This document shows, in pieces, positions 1 to 6,245 of a stretch of DNA of 9,335 nt (its first letter is position 1; each line of letters opens with the position of its first letter). The DNA lies in assembly GCA_013393545.1 (NCBI GenBank), contig JABXHG010000336.1:1-9335 (forward strand). The letters are read 5' to 3'. The position numbers were made by a program, and so were the translations under genes. This DNA is from Alteromonadaceae bacterium. GTDB lineage: Bacteria; Pseudomonadota; Gammaproteobacteria; Pseudomonadales; Oleiphilaceae. A model generated the notes under the pieces. That model did no database searches. It had not been told where the DNA came from and worked only from the letters and a program-made list of their open reading frames with translations.

Positions 1-300
1 GGGCATGACTTCACATTACAAACAATAATGGAACTGCAAAAGTCAGTTGGCAGCTTAGAGTCAAAAATTGACGGATTGCGCGAAGCTCAGACTAATACGC
101 TTAATAGAACAGAAAAAGCTTGCGATAAATTGGAAAGCGTCGATAAAAAGCTCTATGCCGCTGGAGTGGTGCTTGTCGTAGTACTCGGCATTGCCGGCTG
201 GATGCTAAATATAGCTTACGATCTCAGTAAAGATACATTAAAAGCTGTAGTCACCCAGCAGGTATCTGAAAGTGACTCTTCAGCTAAAGACAACGAATAG
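1..300 (+). CDS. Small coiled-coil, single-membrane-segment protein (5' end outside window)
   Basis: The frame is open from base 1 and ends at TAG 298-300. The first ATG (28) has no Shine-Dalgarno sequence before it, and the codons ahead of it (GHDFTLQTI) read naturally into the protein, so I think the true start lies before the window. The first ~45 visible residues are rich in heptad-like L/K/E/D spacing, typical of a short coiled coil. A hydrophobic segment (about residues 43-63 counted from the ATG, LYAAGVVLVVVLGIAGWML) is a single membrane span, followed by a short charged tail. Small proteins of this shape are common in phages and in bacteria, and I do not recognise a named family. It is read in the same direction as the recombination operon but is separated from it by the leftward lipoprotein gene. 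Confidence 0.6.
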   Translation, partial: GHDFTLQTIMELQKSVGSLESKIDGLREAQTNTLNRTEKACDKLESVDKKLYAAGVVLVVVLGIAGWMLNIAYDLSKDTLKAVVTQQVSESDSSAKDNE

Positions 301-510
301 CCGCTAAGTTCTTTCTTTCAAAAAAACCAAAGTACTGCAGTACTATTCAGGATCTTGCTGAAATTGTTTCTGGCGTTTAGCCATCTCCATAACCAATCAT
401 AAAAAATTCCTTAGTTCGTCTTCACACTAATATAGTTGCCCCAGTCGGCTCTCTGAATACTATGCCGGCGCTCGCTTGGGCGTCGGTGTCTAGCAAGGTT
501 GCTGGTAGAG
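301..510. other. Non-coding gap with a perfect 14-bp palindrome and a weak hairpin
   Basis: No convincing gene is present between the two convergent genes. AGTACTGCAGTACT at 331-344 is a perfect 14-bp palindrome. CCGGCGCTC (465-473) and GGGCGTCGG (478-486) form a 9-bp stem with two G-U wobbles and a GCTT loop if transcribed rightward. Neither is followed by a T-run, so I do not call a terminator. Confidence 0.4.
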
Positions 511-1713
511 CTATGGTCTTACTTCGCATTTGATCTCATCATCCACGAGCTCACAGTCAGATTGAAGTAGGCCACTTATGCCAGCATAAGTTATTTCGAC
601 ACTGTCAGGGCGCTGTAAGGACGAACCATCATCTAAACGTCGACCTTCCCTTCTTTTCTTGACGCCGGAATTTAGTTTTTTAGAACCAACCAAAGTCACG
701 TGAACGTTATCTCCGTTTCTCTTTAATGTCGCTTGCATAATGAGGTCGTAATCTTCTGGATGTGCTGGTAGCTTTTGAACTTCCCAATCATAAAATACAG
801 CATAACCATCAGATTGTCTTTGGACAGAAGAAGAATTAACCTCTATTGTCGATTGGATGATTCTGTCAGCCTTTACGATTTCAGCAAGTTCGTAGAGCTC
901 TTCGATCTTATAAAGACTACCGCACGGGTAGTCTTCCATAATTTCTCGGTATAGTTGGCAGATACCGATAAAGTTTTGTTTATATTCTTCATAAAGTTGC
1001 CCAACGTTGATCTGTCGTAAAACCCTAATCTTTTCAACTGTATCTCTATTCGAATAAATGAAATCACCGTTATTTATGCCTTGAAACTTCGAGTAAATCT
1101 CTTTCTGCCGGGCTTTAAGAGTTTTTAGATTTTTACTTCTCTGCTTATATTCTCTAATATTTTTCAGTAACTTTTTGGCACCAACACTGACAGTTGAACC
1201 TTTAATTTCCCACGTTCTTAATGGGACTTCGTTGTAGCTCAATTTTTCTGTAGTTAATGATCCTTTCTTAAATACCGATAAAGCGTTTTCAAAAGCTTCC
1301 TCCTCGGTAATTAGAACGGTACTCGAGAAGTTTGATAAATCAGAATATAAACGAGGTTTTTTAATAGTTACTTCCGCTTGAACTGGACTTTTACTTTCTT
1401 TTATCTCAACTGTATAACCAAAAGAGCTTATTAAAAGTTGTTCCAACTCGTAATACTTGCTCGCCGGTGTCAATTTAGGCTTTGGGAAGTACTGACTAAA
1501 ATCGATCTCGTCCTCCCACTCCTGCCGGGTTACCTCCTGACGTTCACTTGCCGAAAGCATTTCATAATGAAACTCACCACCGTCTATAAATTCATCGACC
1601 ACTTGCTCTGGTGTTTTCGGCTCAGCTTTTTTCTCTGTCTGAGCCTTGTCCTCTTGTTTAGAACAAGAGCTTAACAGTATCACTGTTAGCGCTAGCATTG
1701 TTAAAACGCGCAT
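511..1713 (-). CDS. Predicted lipoprotein of unknown function
   Basis: The start is ATG at 1713, preceded by GAGGGG about eight bases upstream. The in-frame extension to 1767 lacks such a site and would bury the signal sequence. From this start the protein is 400 residues. It begins MRVLTMLALTVILLSSC, a lipoprotein signal with lipobox LSSC and lipidated Cys17; Ser at +2 suggests the outer membrane. A low-complexity charged linker (K/E/P-rich, about 18-40) follows, then a mostly hydrophilic mixed domain with a basic, helical stretch around 190-230. Only four further cysteines occur (about residues 251, 264, 387 and 396), all in the second half. I do not recognise a family. It faces away from the recombination operon, is clearly AT-richer than it, and probably has its own promoter. 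It could be a lysogenic-conversion (moron) gene or a host gene. Confidence 0.8.
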   Translation of the reverse strand: MRVLTMLALTVILLSSCSKQEDKAQTEKKAEPKTPEQVVDEFIDGGEFHYEMLSASERQEVTRQEWEDEIDFSQYFPKPKLTPASKYYELEQLLISSFGYTVEIKESKSPVQAEVTIKKPRLYSDLSNFSSTVLITEEEAFENALSVFKKGSLTTEKLSYNEVPLRTWEIKGSTVSVGAKKLLKNIREYKQRSKNLKTLKARQKEIYSKFQGINNGDFIYSNRDTVEKIRVLRQINVGQLYEEYKQNFIGICQLYREIMEDYPCGSLYKIEELYELAEIVKADRIIQSTIEVNSSSVQRQSDGYAVFYDWEVQKLPAHPEDYDLIMQATLKRNGDNVHVTLVGSKKLNSGVKKRREGRRLDDGSSLQRPDSVEITYAGISGLLQSDCELVDDEIKCEVRP

Positions 1714-1739
1714 TTCATATTCCCCTCGCACCTTACAAA

Positions 1740-1745
1740 ATATTA
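1740..1745 (-). promoter_or_regulatory. Candidate -10 box for the lipoprotein gene
   Basis: Read on the minus strand, this is TAATAT, placed about 27 bases before the ATG at 1713. No good -35 hexamer is visible at 16-18 bp spacing, so this is a weak call. Confidence 0.25.
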
Positions 1746-1824
1746 ACACTTCAATAATGCCCGACACAGACCGGAATTGAAAGTCGCTAAGGCGTCACGA
1801 GAGATACAAAGCGGCTAAGTATGC

Positions 1825-1854
1825 TTAACAATATCGTGCAGGAACTACTATAAA
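1825..1854 (+). promoter_or_regulatory. Candidate upstream promoter of the early operon
   Basis: TTAACA (1825-1830) and TATAAA (1849-1854) are separated by 18 bp and fit a sigma-70 promoter. It would give a leader of about 345 nt before the ATG at 2208. It may work in tandem with the promoter at 1887-1915. Confidence 0.4.
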
Positions 1855-1886
1855 AAATTTAATGTTAGATATTCTTTATTTTGTCG

Positions 1887-1915
1887 TTGACACTTAAATC
1901 GAGATAAACTAACTT
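1887..1915 (+). promoter_or_regulatory. Candidate main early promoter
   Basis: A perfect -35 hexamer TTGACA (1887-1892) is followed after exactly 17 bp by TAACTT (1910-1915), a weaker -10. Transcription would begin near 1922, immediately before the run of stem-loops. A good -35 with a poor -10 suits an activator- or repressor-controlled phage promoter, but I see no clear operator palindrome and no repressor gene in the window. Confidence 0.5.
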
Positions 1916-1921
1916 TATATA

Positions 1922-2207
1922 CACAGCGACACAGAAAGACGCAGTGAGAACACAAAAGCGAATCTTTCTATGGTCCTGAAAGAAGAAAGCCCCGCAGGCG
2001 GCAACCTAACGGGGCGACCCAGAAAACTGGGTTAAGCAACATTGTATTTCGGCTGGACCGGGCGGCAACCCGGAAAAGCCTAGGGAGGCAAATGTCACCA
2101 ACAAGGCGTTGGAGACTGCCAACCAAACAACAAATCGGCTTACGCCGACTTAACAACAATCAACTGATTGGAATACGCCAATCAGCCAACAATTGGAGTA
2201 TAGCAAC
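1922..2207 (+). ncRNA. Structured 5' leader of eight consecutive stem-loops
   Basis: This non-coding stretch precedes the first operon gene and is almost entirely stem-loops when read rightward. H0: AGAAAGACGC 1933-1942 with GCG 1958-1960 and TCTTTCT 1963-1969 (AA bulge). H1: GCCCCG 1989-1994 / CGGGGC 2010-2015. H2: ACCCAG 2017-2022, loop AAAA, CTGGGT 2027-2032. H3: CCGGG 2058-2062 / CCCGG 2069-2073. H4: GCCT 2078-2081 / AGGC 2086-2089. H5: CCAAC 2098-2102 / GTTGG 2108-2112, extended by GTC/GAC across an A-A mismatch. H6: TCGGC 2135-2139, loop TTAC, GCCGA 2144-2148. H7: CTGATTGG 2164-2171 / CCAATCAG 2178-2185. Linkers are mostly A-rich. No stem is followed by a U-run. The pairings were found by eye and not scored. 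It may be an antitermination or translation-control leader, or a separate small RNA; I know no named family that matches. Confidence 0.6.
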
Positions 2208-2501
2208 ATGGCTAATACCGCACAACAGATACCTGACGTCCGTCAGAGTACATTGAATGACCTGATTGAACAGGCAAGCAATCATCATGCTGCCCTGCTT
2301 CGTACGCGCCAGTTCAGCGGCGAGATCCTTATCGATAAATACGCATTCCGCATCAAGATTGAAGAAGACGATGCCATTCTTATAGCGCGCAGTATCGAGT
2401 TCGACGACCCGATGGCCATTGCACGATTAACCTCAATTGTTCGTACCATGCAGCAACTTATGCCGGCAACTGCAGCGTTCAGTGTTGGAGGTGTGGCATG
2501 A
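2208..2501 (+). CDS. First gene of the recombination operon, unknown function
   Basis: I choose ATG 2208 because GGAG (2195-2198) sits nine bases before it; the alternative TTG at 2193 has no ribosome site and falls in a stem arm. The product is 97 residues, hydrophilic at the N-terminus. It has a probable helix (residues about 10-33), a strand-rich centre (GEILIDKYAFRIKIEEDDAI) and a C-terminal helix ending in a small hydrophobic tail. There are no cysteines, signal peptide or motif I recognise. Its TGA overlaps the ATG of recT (ATGA), so the two are translationally coupled, suggesting a partner or regulator of the annealing protein; this is context inference only. Its ribosome site can pair with bases in the leader, which may control translation of the whole operon. 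Confidence 0.75.
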   Translation: MANTAQQIPDVRQSTLNDLIEQASNHHAALLRTRQFSGEILIDKYAFRIKIEEDDAILIARSIEFDDPMAIARLTSIVRTMQQLMPATAAFSVGGVA

Positions 2502-3394
2502 GCGAACAACTAGCACAATTTCAGAATCAGGCGCCAGCAGAGCACCGCAACACCACTGACATGGTTCTCGACTATCAGGCCATGGAACAAATGAGCCGTT
2601 TAGCAGACATGATGGCCAACGGTCGTGCGACAGTGCCTCAGCACTTACAAGGTAGCCCAGCTGATTGTATGGCGGTAATTATGCAGGCCGCACAGTGGCG
2701 CATGAATCCCTTTGCGGTTGCACAAAAAACCCACGTTGTGAGTGGCACCTTAGGTTACGAAGCACAGCTGGTAAACGCCGTTGTTTGCTCCTCTACCAAA
2801 GTTAAAGATTCCTTTCACTATGAGTGGTTCGGTGAATGGACAAAGGTCATTGGTAACTTTGCTACTCGCAAGAATCAGAATGGTAAAGAGTACCAAGTAC
2901 CAGCATGGACGGCCGCTGACGAGAAAGGCCTAGGCATTCGTGTGTGGGCCACGCTTAAAGGCGAAAGTGAGCCGCGTGTTATCGAGCTATTGCTGTCCCA
3001 GGCACAAGTGCGCAACTCCACATTGTGGGCATCCGACCCGAAACAGCAACTGGCATATCTTGCGGTTAAGCGTTGGGCTCGTCTCTATGCTCCGGACGTC
3101 ATTCTCGGTGTTTACAGCTCTGATGAATTGCAAGAGCAGCCAATGAGCGAGCGAGAAGTTAACCCTCGCGAAGAAACTACCAGCGGTCGTCCGGAACGGG
3201 AGCTATACCCCGACGCTGACTTTGAGCAGAACTTCCCGAAATGGCAGAAGGCTATTGAAAGTGGCAAGCGTACTGCTCAGCAAATTATCGACATGGTGAG
3301 CTCTAAGGCTGACCTGACCGCCGAGCAGCAAGAGCAAATCAAGTCAGCTGAGAAAAACCAGTCAGAAGAAGAACAAGCGCAGGGAGACGAGTGA
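2498..3394 (+). CDS. recT: RecT-family single-strand annealing protein
   Basis: This 298-residue protein has the RecT pattern: an N-terminal region predicted helical (about 25-60), the conserved AAQWRMNPFAVAQKTHVVSGTLGYEAQLVNAVV-type core near residues 65-100 (short excerpt NPFAVAQKTH), then a strand-rich domain. It ends in KQQLAYLAVKRWARLYAPDVILGVY around 185-210, the typical end of the annealing core, followed by a charged, probably disordered tail rich in E/Q. RecT proteins bind ssDNA and anneal complementary strands in phage recombination and recombination-dependent replication. The start is ATG 2498 with GGAGGT at 2487-2492. It lies directly ahead of the YqaJ exonuclease gene, the expected functional partner, whose start overlaps its stop. 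Length is close to other RecT proteins. The gene name is used by family resemblance. Confidence 0.9.
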   Translation: MSEQLAQFQNQAPAEHRNTTDMVLDYQAMEQMSRLADMMANGRATVPQHLQGSPADCMAVIMQAAQWRMNPFAVAQKTHVVSGTLGYEAQLVNAVVCSSTKVKDSFHYEWFGEWTKVIGNFATRKNQNGKEYQVPAWTAADEKGLGIRVWATLKGESEPRVIELLLSQAQVRNSTLWASDPKQQLAYLAVKRWARLYAPDVILGVYSSDELQEQPMSEREVNPREETTSGRPERELYPDADFEQNFPKWQKAIESGKRTAQQIIDMVSSKADLTAEQQEQIKSAEKNQSEEEQAQGDE

Positions 3395-3396
3395 TC

Positions 3397-5106
3397 ATGA
3401 AAATTTTAAACCTAATTCAAGGCTCTGATGAATGGCACGCGGCTCGCGCTACTCGAATGACCGCATCAGAAGCGCCAGCAATGATGTCTGCTACGAAGAA
3501 AATGTCACGCAACGAATTGCTGAAAGCCAAGTCGCTTGGTACCGAAAAAGAAGTCAGCGAATACGTACAGAAGTTCCTCTTCGATAAAGGCCATGAAATG
3601 GAAGCATCAGCTCGCCCATTGGTGGAAGAAATTGTTGGTGAAGAACTATTCCCTACCACTGGCGAAACCGAAGACGGTGAATACCTGGCATCGTTCGATG
3701 GCATGACCATGATGGGCGATATCTTGTTCGAGCATAAAATGTGGAACGAGACACTTGCCGAAGCTGTACGCAACGAGAAACTGCCGGCTGAATATTACTG
3801 GCAGCTGGAGCACCAGTTGATGGTTGCTGATGAAGCTGAGAAAGTCATCTTCGTGGTATCGGATGGTACCAAAGAGAACTTCGAATATATGTGGTACACG
3901 CCCGTTCGTGGACGTCGCAACAAGCTCATTAAAGGCTGGGAGCAATTCAAAGACGACTTGGCCGAGTACAAACCAGAGCCAGCGAAAGAAGAAGTTGTTG
4001 CCGAAAAGCCAAGCGATCTTCCTGTGCTGATGATCAGTGTCGACGGCGAAGTTAAGAGTAGCAACCTTGCCACCTATAAAGATACTGCACTTTCCTTCAT
4101 TGAAAACATTAATACCGATCTGCAGACAGACCAGGATTTTGCCAACGCCGAAGAACTGGTTAAGTTCTGCAAGAAAGCGGAGGGCGAACTGGATACTGCT
4201 AAGAAACACGCACTGGCACAAACCCAAAGCATCGATGAACTTTTCAATACCATTGATGAACTCAAAGAGCAGCTGCGCGGCAAGCGCCTGAAGCTGGATA
4301 AACTGGTTAAATCACGCAAAGACGAAATCCGTGCCAGCATTAAAAATGAGGCGATGGAAAAACTGCAAAAGCACGTTGATGGCTTGAATGAAGACCTGGG
4401 CGAATTTCAGGTACCTATGCCGGACGTTGACTTTGCAGCGGTAATGAAAGGCAAGAAGACTGTCGATGGTTTGAAAGACGCTGTTGATGACCATCTGGCA
4501 CAAATCAAAATTGAGGTTAACGACTTACACGTTCAGGTCATGATGAACTGGCAGATGTTCATTAAAGAAGTCGACAAAGACCTGCGCTTTCTGTTCCCGG
4601 ACATTAAAGATCTGGCGCTAAAAGAAAACGACAGCTTCGCCGCCATCGTTAAGCAGCGCCTGACTGAGCACGAGCTGGCTGAGCAGAAACGTAAACAGGC
4701 GGAAACAGAAACTAAGCCACAGCCTGAGCCAGAATCGACGCCAGAGACCACGGAGCAGGAAGCGGCACCCGAGCCGGTAGCGCATAGCAACCCTATTGCT
4801 GATGATTATACGCCCACTGATAACGAAATCATTCAGGCGGTGGCTTATCAGTTCAACGTGTCCCAGGGCAAAGCAACGCTATGGATTGCCGGCATGAAGA
4901 TGCATCAAGAAGGCGTAAGCGAAGTATCCAGTCTGGCCAACTTCCTTATCGACAAGATTGCTGATGCCACGAATAAGCGTGACCTTGAAGACGTGGGCAA
5001 GGAAGTTTGCATAGCCAAAGAACGGGGCTACCTGAGCGAAGCCGACTATGAGGCGTTACAGACCTCTTATCGCGCTCAGAAGTCAACAACCCGCAGCGCA
5101 GCGTGA
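3397..5106 (+). CDS. YqaJ-type phage exonuclease with a long C-terminal extension
   Basis: The N-terminal ~200 residues are a YqaJ/lambda-exonuclease-like nuclease. From ATG 3397 one sees QGSDEWHAARATRMTASE near 8-25, Glu67 in GHEME, Asp101 in ASFDG, Glu112-His-Lys114 (the E-x-K motif) and Gln136 in YYWQLEHQ. This is a complete PD-(D/E)XK set that would digest dsDNA 5' to 3' and hand ssDNA to RecT. Residues ~215-430 form a helical, largely coiled-coil region, then a P/E/T-rich linker (~435-470) and a small helical C-terminal domain. At 569 residues it is more than twice the size of a bare YqaJ or lambda exonuclease; similar long versions are known in phages of Proteobacteria, but the role of the extension is unclear. 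AGGGAG (3381-3386) precedes the start; a GTG at 3391 overlapping the recT stop is possible. Confidence 0.88.
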   Translation: MKILNLIQGSDEWHAARATRMTASEAPAMMSATKKMSRNELLKAKSLGTEKEVSEYVQKFLFDKGHEMEASARPLVEEIVGEELFPTTGETEDGEYLASFDGMTMMGDILFEHKMWNETLAEAVRNEKLPAEYYWQLEHQLMVADEAEKVIFVVSDGTKENFEYMWYTPVRGRRNKLIKGWEQFKDDLAEYKPEPAKEEVVAEKPSDLPVLMISVDGEVKSSNLATYKDTALSFIENINTDLQTDQDFANAEELVKFCKKAEGELDTAKKHALAQTQSIDELFNTIDELKEQLRGKRLKLDKLVKSRKDEIRASIKNEAMEKLQKHVDGLNEDLGEFQVPMPDVDFAAVMKGKKTVDGLKDAVDDHLAQIKIEVNDLHVQVMMNWQMFIKEVDKDLRFLFPDIKDLALKENDSFAAIVKQRLTEHELAEQKRKQAETETKPQPEPESTPETTEQEAAPEPVAHSNPIADDYTPTDNEIIQAVAYQFNVSQGKATLWIAGMKMHQEGVSEVSSLANFLIDKIADATNKRDLEDVGKEVCIAKERGYLSEADYEALQTSYRAQKSTTRSAA

Positions 5107-5116
5107 GGTGATGATC

Positions 5117-5488
5117 ATGAGTAATACTAATCAGAATCTCTCATTAACAGGCTCAGGTACTTTATTCCTCAATTATGCGGATTGGAAAACTGCCGTCGTT
5201 AATGATTTTAAAGCAGCCCACCAAGAGCAGACTTGTAGCTTATGCGATGGCAGCGGAGAAAATGATTGCTATCACTGTGGCCAGTGCATGGAATGTGAAG
5301 ACTGTAATGGTGACGGCTCAATATGGATAAATGCTGATGGTGACGAAGTGGCAATCCCTTCAATTGGTCGGATTGCATACAAAAAACACGTCATTAAAAG
5401 CCTGCTTAAATTGTCCCGCTACACAGGAAAAAGCTACTGGAAAACCTGTAAGGGATTTTTGGTGAACTTTGAGCGGGGTGCACTATGA
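5117..5488 (+). CDS. Small protein with DnaJ-like cysteine motifs
   Basis: The start is ATG 5117, seven bases after GAGGTG (5104-5109); longer versions would overlap the exonuclease gene without a ribosome site. The product has 123 residues. Residues ~40-68 hold CSLCDGSG, CYHCGQC, MECEDC and NGDG in tandem: this is the CxxCxGxG pattern of the DnaJ zinc-finger domain, with two paired CxxC sets that could bind zinc. The J domain and substrate domain of DnaJ are absent, so it is not a chaperone homologue as such. The C-terminal ~45 residues are basic (K, Y, W) and may bind nucleic acid or protein. Its TGA overlaps the ATG of the methyltransferase gene. Function unknown; a zinc-dependent adaptor in the recombination operon is an inference. 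Confidence 0.75.
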   Translation: MSNTNQNLSLTGSGTLFLNYADWKTAVVNDFKAAHQEQTCSLCDGSGENDCYHCGQCMECEDCNGDGSIWINADGDEVAIPSIGRIAYKKHVIKSLLKLSRYTGKSYWKTCKGFLVNFERGAL

Positions 5489-6036
5489 GCAACCAACGGC
5501 AAGTTCAATCGACTACAACAAGCAAGTTGAAGAACTTTTGGCGTACCAGCGAACGTGCGTACCGAGATGCTTGCCACCTTTGCGGAATAAAGGGCTTTGG
5601 CATCGATGTAGCAGCAGACAGAGAGAACAAGCTGTGTACTTATTACCTGAATGAAGAGGCTAACGCCCTCTCATTCTCAAGCTGGTTCAGCGATAGCTGG
5701 GTAGCATTGGACTCTGCCTGGTGTAATCCACCGTTTGATCGTAAAGAAGCGTTTCTCGAAAAGGCTTACGAGCAAGCCAAAAGTCACAGCGGTAAATTGA
5801 TTTGCGTGATGATCCCATACGAGCCGGCTACCCAGTGGTGGCGCAAGTACGTCCAGGATAAAGCCAGCATCGTTTACGTGCCGGATGGCCGGTATAGCTT
5901 TGTTCACCCCGAAACTAACGAGCTGGTCAGTGGCGTTAACTTTGCTTCCTGCTTTGTTGTGTTTACCGGGTTAACCATGGCCACTGTTTATCACCACTTC
6001 GTGCGTGGCTGCGGCGAGCTTAAGGAGGTGTCATGA
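5485..6036 (+). CDS. Phage DNA N6-adenine methyltransferase (Dam-like)
   Basis: The 183-residue product matches the compact phage Dam family. An N-terminal helix-rich part leads to FGIDVAADRENKLCTYYL (about 37-54), the SAM-region segment usually written D-x-C/A-A, then W-CNPPF at about 80-86. CNPPF is the catalytic motif IV, variant NPPF. This is followed by AYEQAKSHSGKLICVMIPYEP (a strand plus the motif after IV) and a C-terminal region with VPDGRYSFVHP. The enzyme would methylate adenine in the element's DNA using SAM, for restriction protection or regulation; site specificity cannot be read from the sequence. The ATG overlaps the previous TGA and the ribosome site (GGGTG) is poor, so translational coupling is likely. 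The next gene starts at its own stop (ATGA). Confidence 0.85.
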   Translation: MSNQRQVQSTTTSKLKNFWRTSERAYRDACHLCGIKGFGIDVAADRENKLCTYYLNEEANALSFSSWFSDSWVALDSAWCNPPFDRKEAFLEKAYEQAKSHSGKLICVMIPYEPATQWWRKYVQDKASIVYVPDGRYSFVHPETNELVSGVNFASCFVVFTGLTMATVYHHFVRGCGELKEVS

Positions 6037-6245
6037 ATATCGAAAAGTTGGAACGACATATCACCGCTCTTGTGTCAGCGCTTAAACCTGACCAGGCTTT
6101 CGGTATTACACGAGTTCAGCGTATGACTCGACTGGGATATGTAGAAGCCAACGAGCTGGTTCGCTTCGGACTTAATACTGGTTACCTCAAACGGTGCGAT
6201 AGCTCTCCTTACAAGTTTTACATTGTTCCTGGAGATACGCGATGA
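6033..6245 (+). CDS. Small winged-helix-like protein
   Basis: A 70-residue product starts at ATG 6033 behind a strong GGAGG ribosome site; its start overlaps the previous stop and its stop overlaps the next start. Residues ~22-53 (ITRVQRMTRLGYVEANELV and onward to LNTGYLKR) resemble the recognition-helix part of winged-helix domains such as the FtsK gamma domain, where a VQR-x-x-R-x-GY-x-A pattern is typical. The C-terminus (SSPYKFYIV) could be the wing strand. A sequence-specific DNA-binding role in phage regulation or partition is plausible, but this rests on pattern resemblance alone. Confidence 0.65.
   Translation: MNIEKLERHITALVSALKPDQAFGITRVQRMTRLGYVEANELVRFGLNTGYLKRCDSSPYKFYIVPGDTR

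Noticed and set aside
465..486. Hairpin as a terminator for the flanking convergent genes
   Set aside because: Two wobble pairs in one direction become mismatches in the other, and neither side has a T-run.
1714..1767. Longer N-terminus for the lipoprotein
   Set aside because: It lacks a ribosome site and would place the signal peptide internally.
2051..2123. tRNA-like gene in the leader
   Set aside because: The stems are contiguous hairpins and do not form a cloverleaf; no T-loop GTTCRA motif is present.
1968..2159. Leftward open frame of 63 codons across the hairpin leader
   Set aside because: It is the mirror of the GC-rich stems, has no ribosome site and gives a composition unlike a real protein; the leader structure explains the sequence better.
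1933..2196. CRISPR array or type III toxin-antitoxin repeat array
   Set aside because: The stems differ in sequence and spacing; there is no constant repeat with variable spacers and no adjacent ToxN-like gene.
3391..3396. GTG start for the exonuclease at 3391
   Set aside because: Possible by overlap with the recT stop, but ATG 3397 begins the natural N-terminus and suits the AGGGAG site about as well; kept as an alternative only.
3646..4227. Long leftward open frames inside the exonuclease gene
   Set aside because: They are antisense shadows of a gene with clear family motifs; no ribosome sites or recognisable products.
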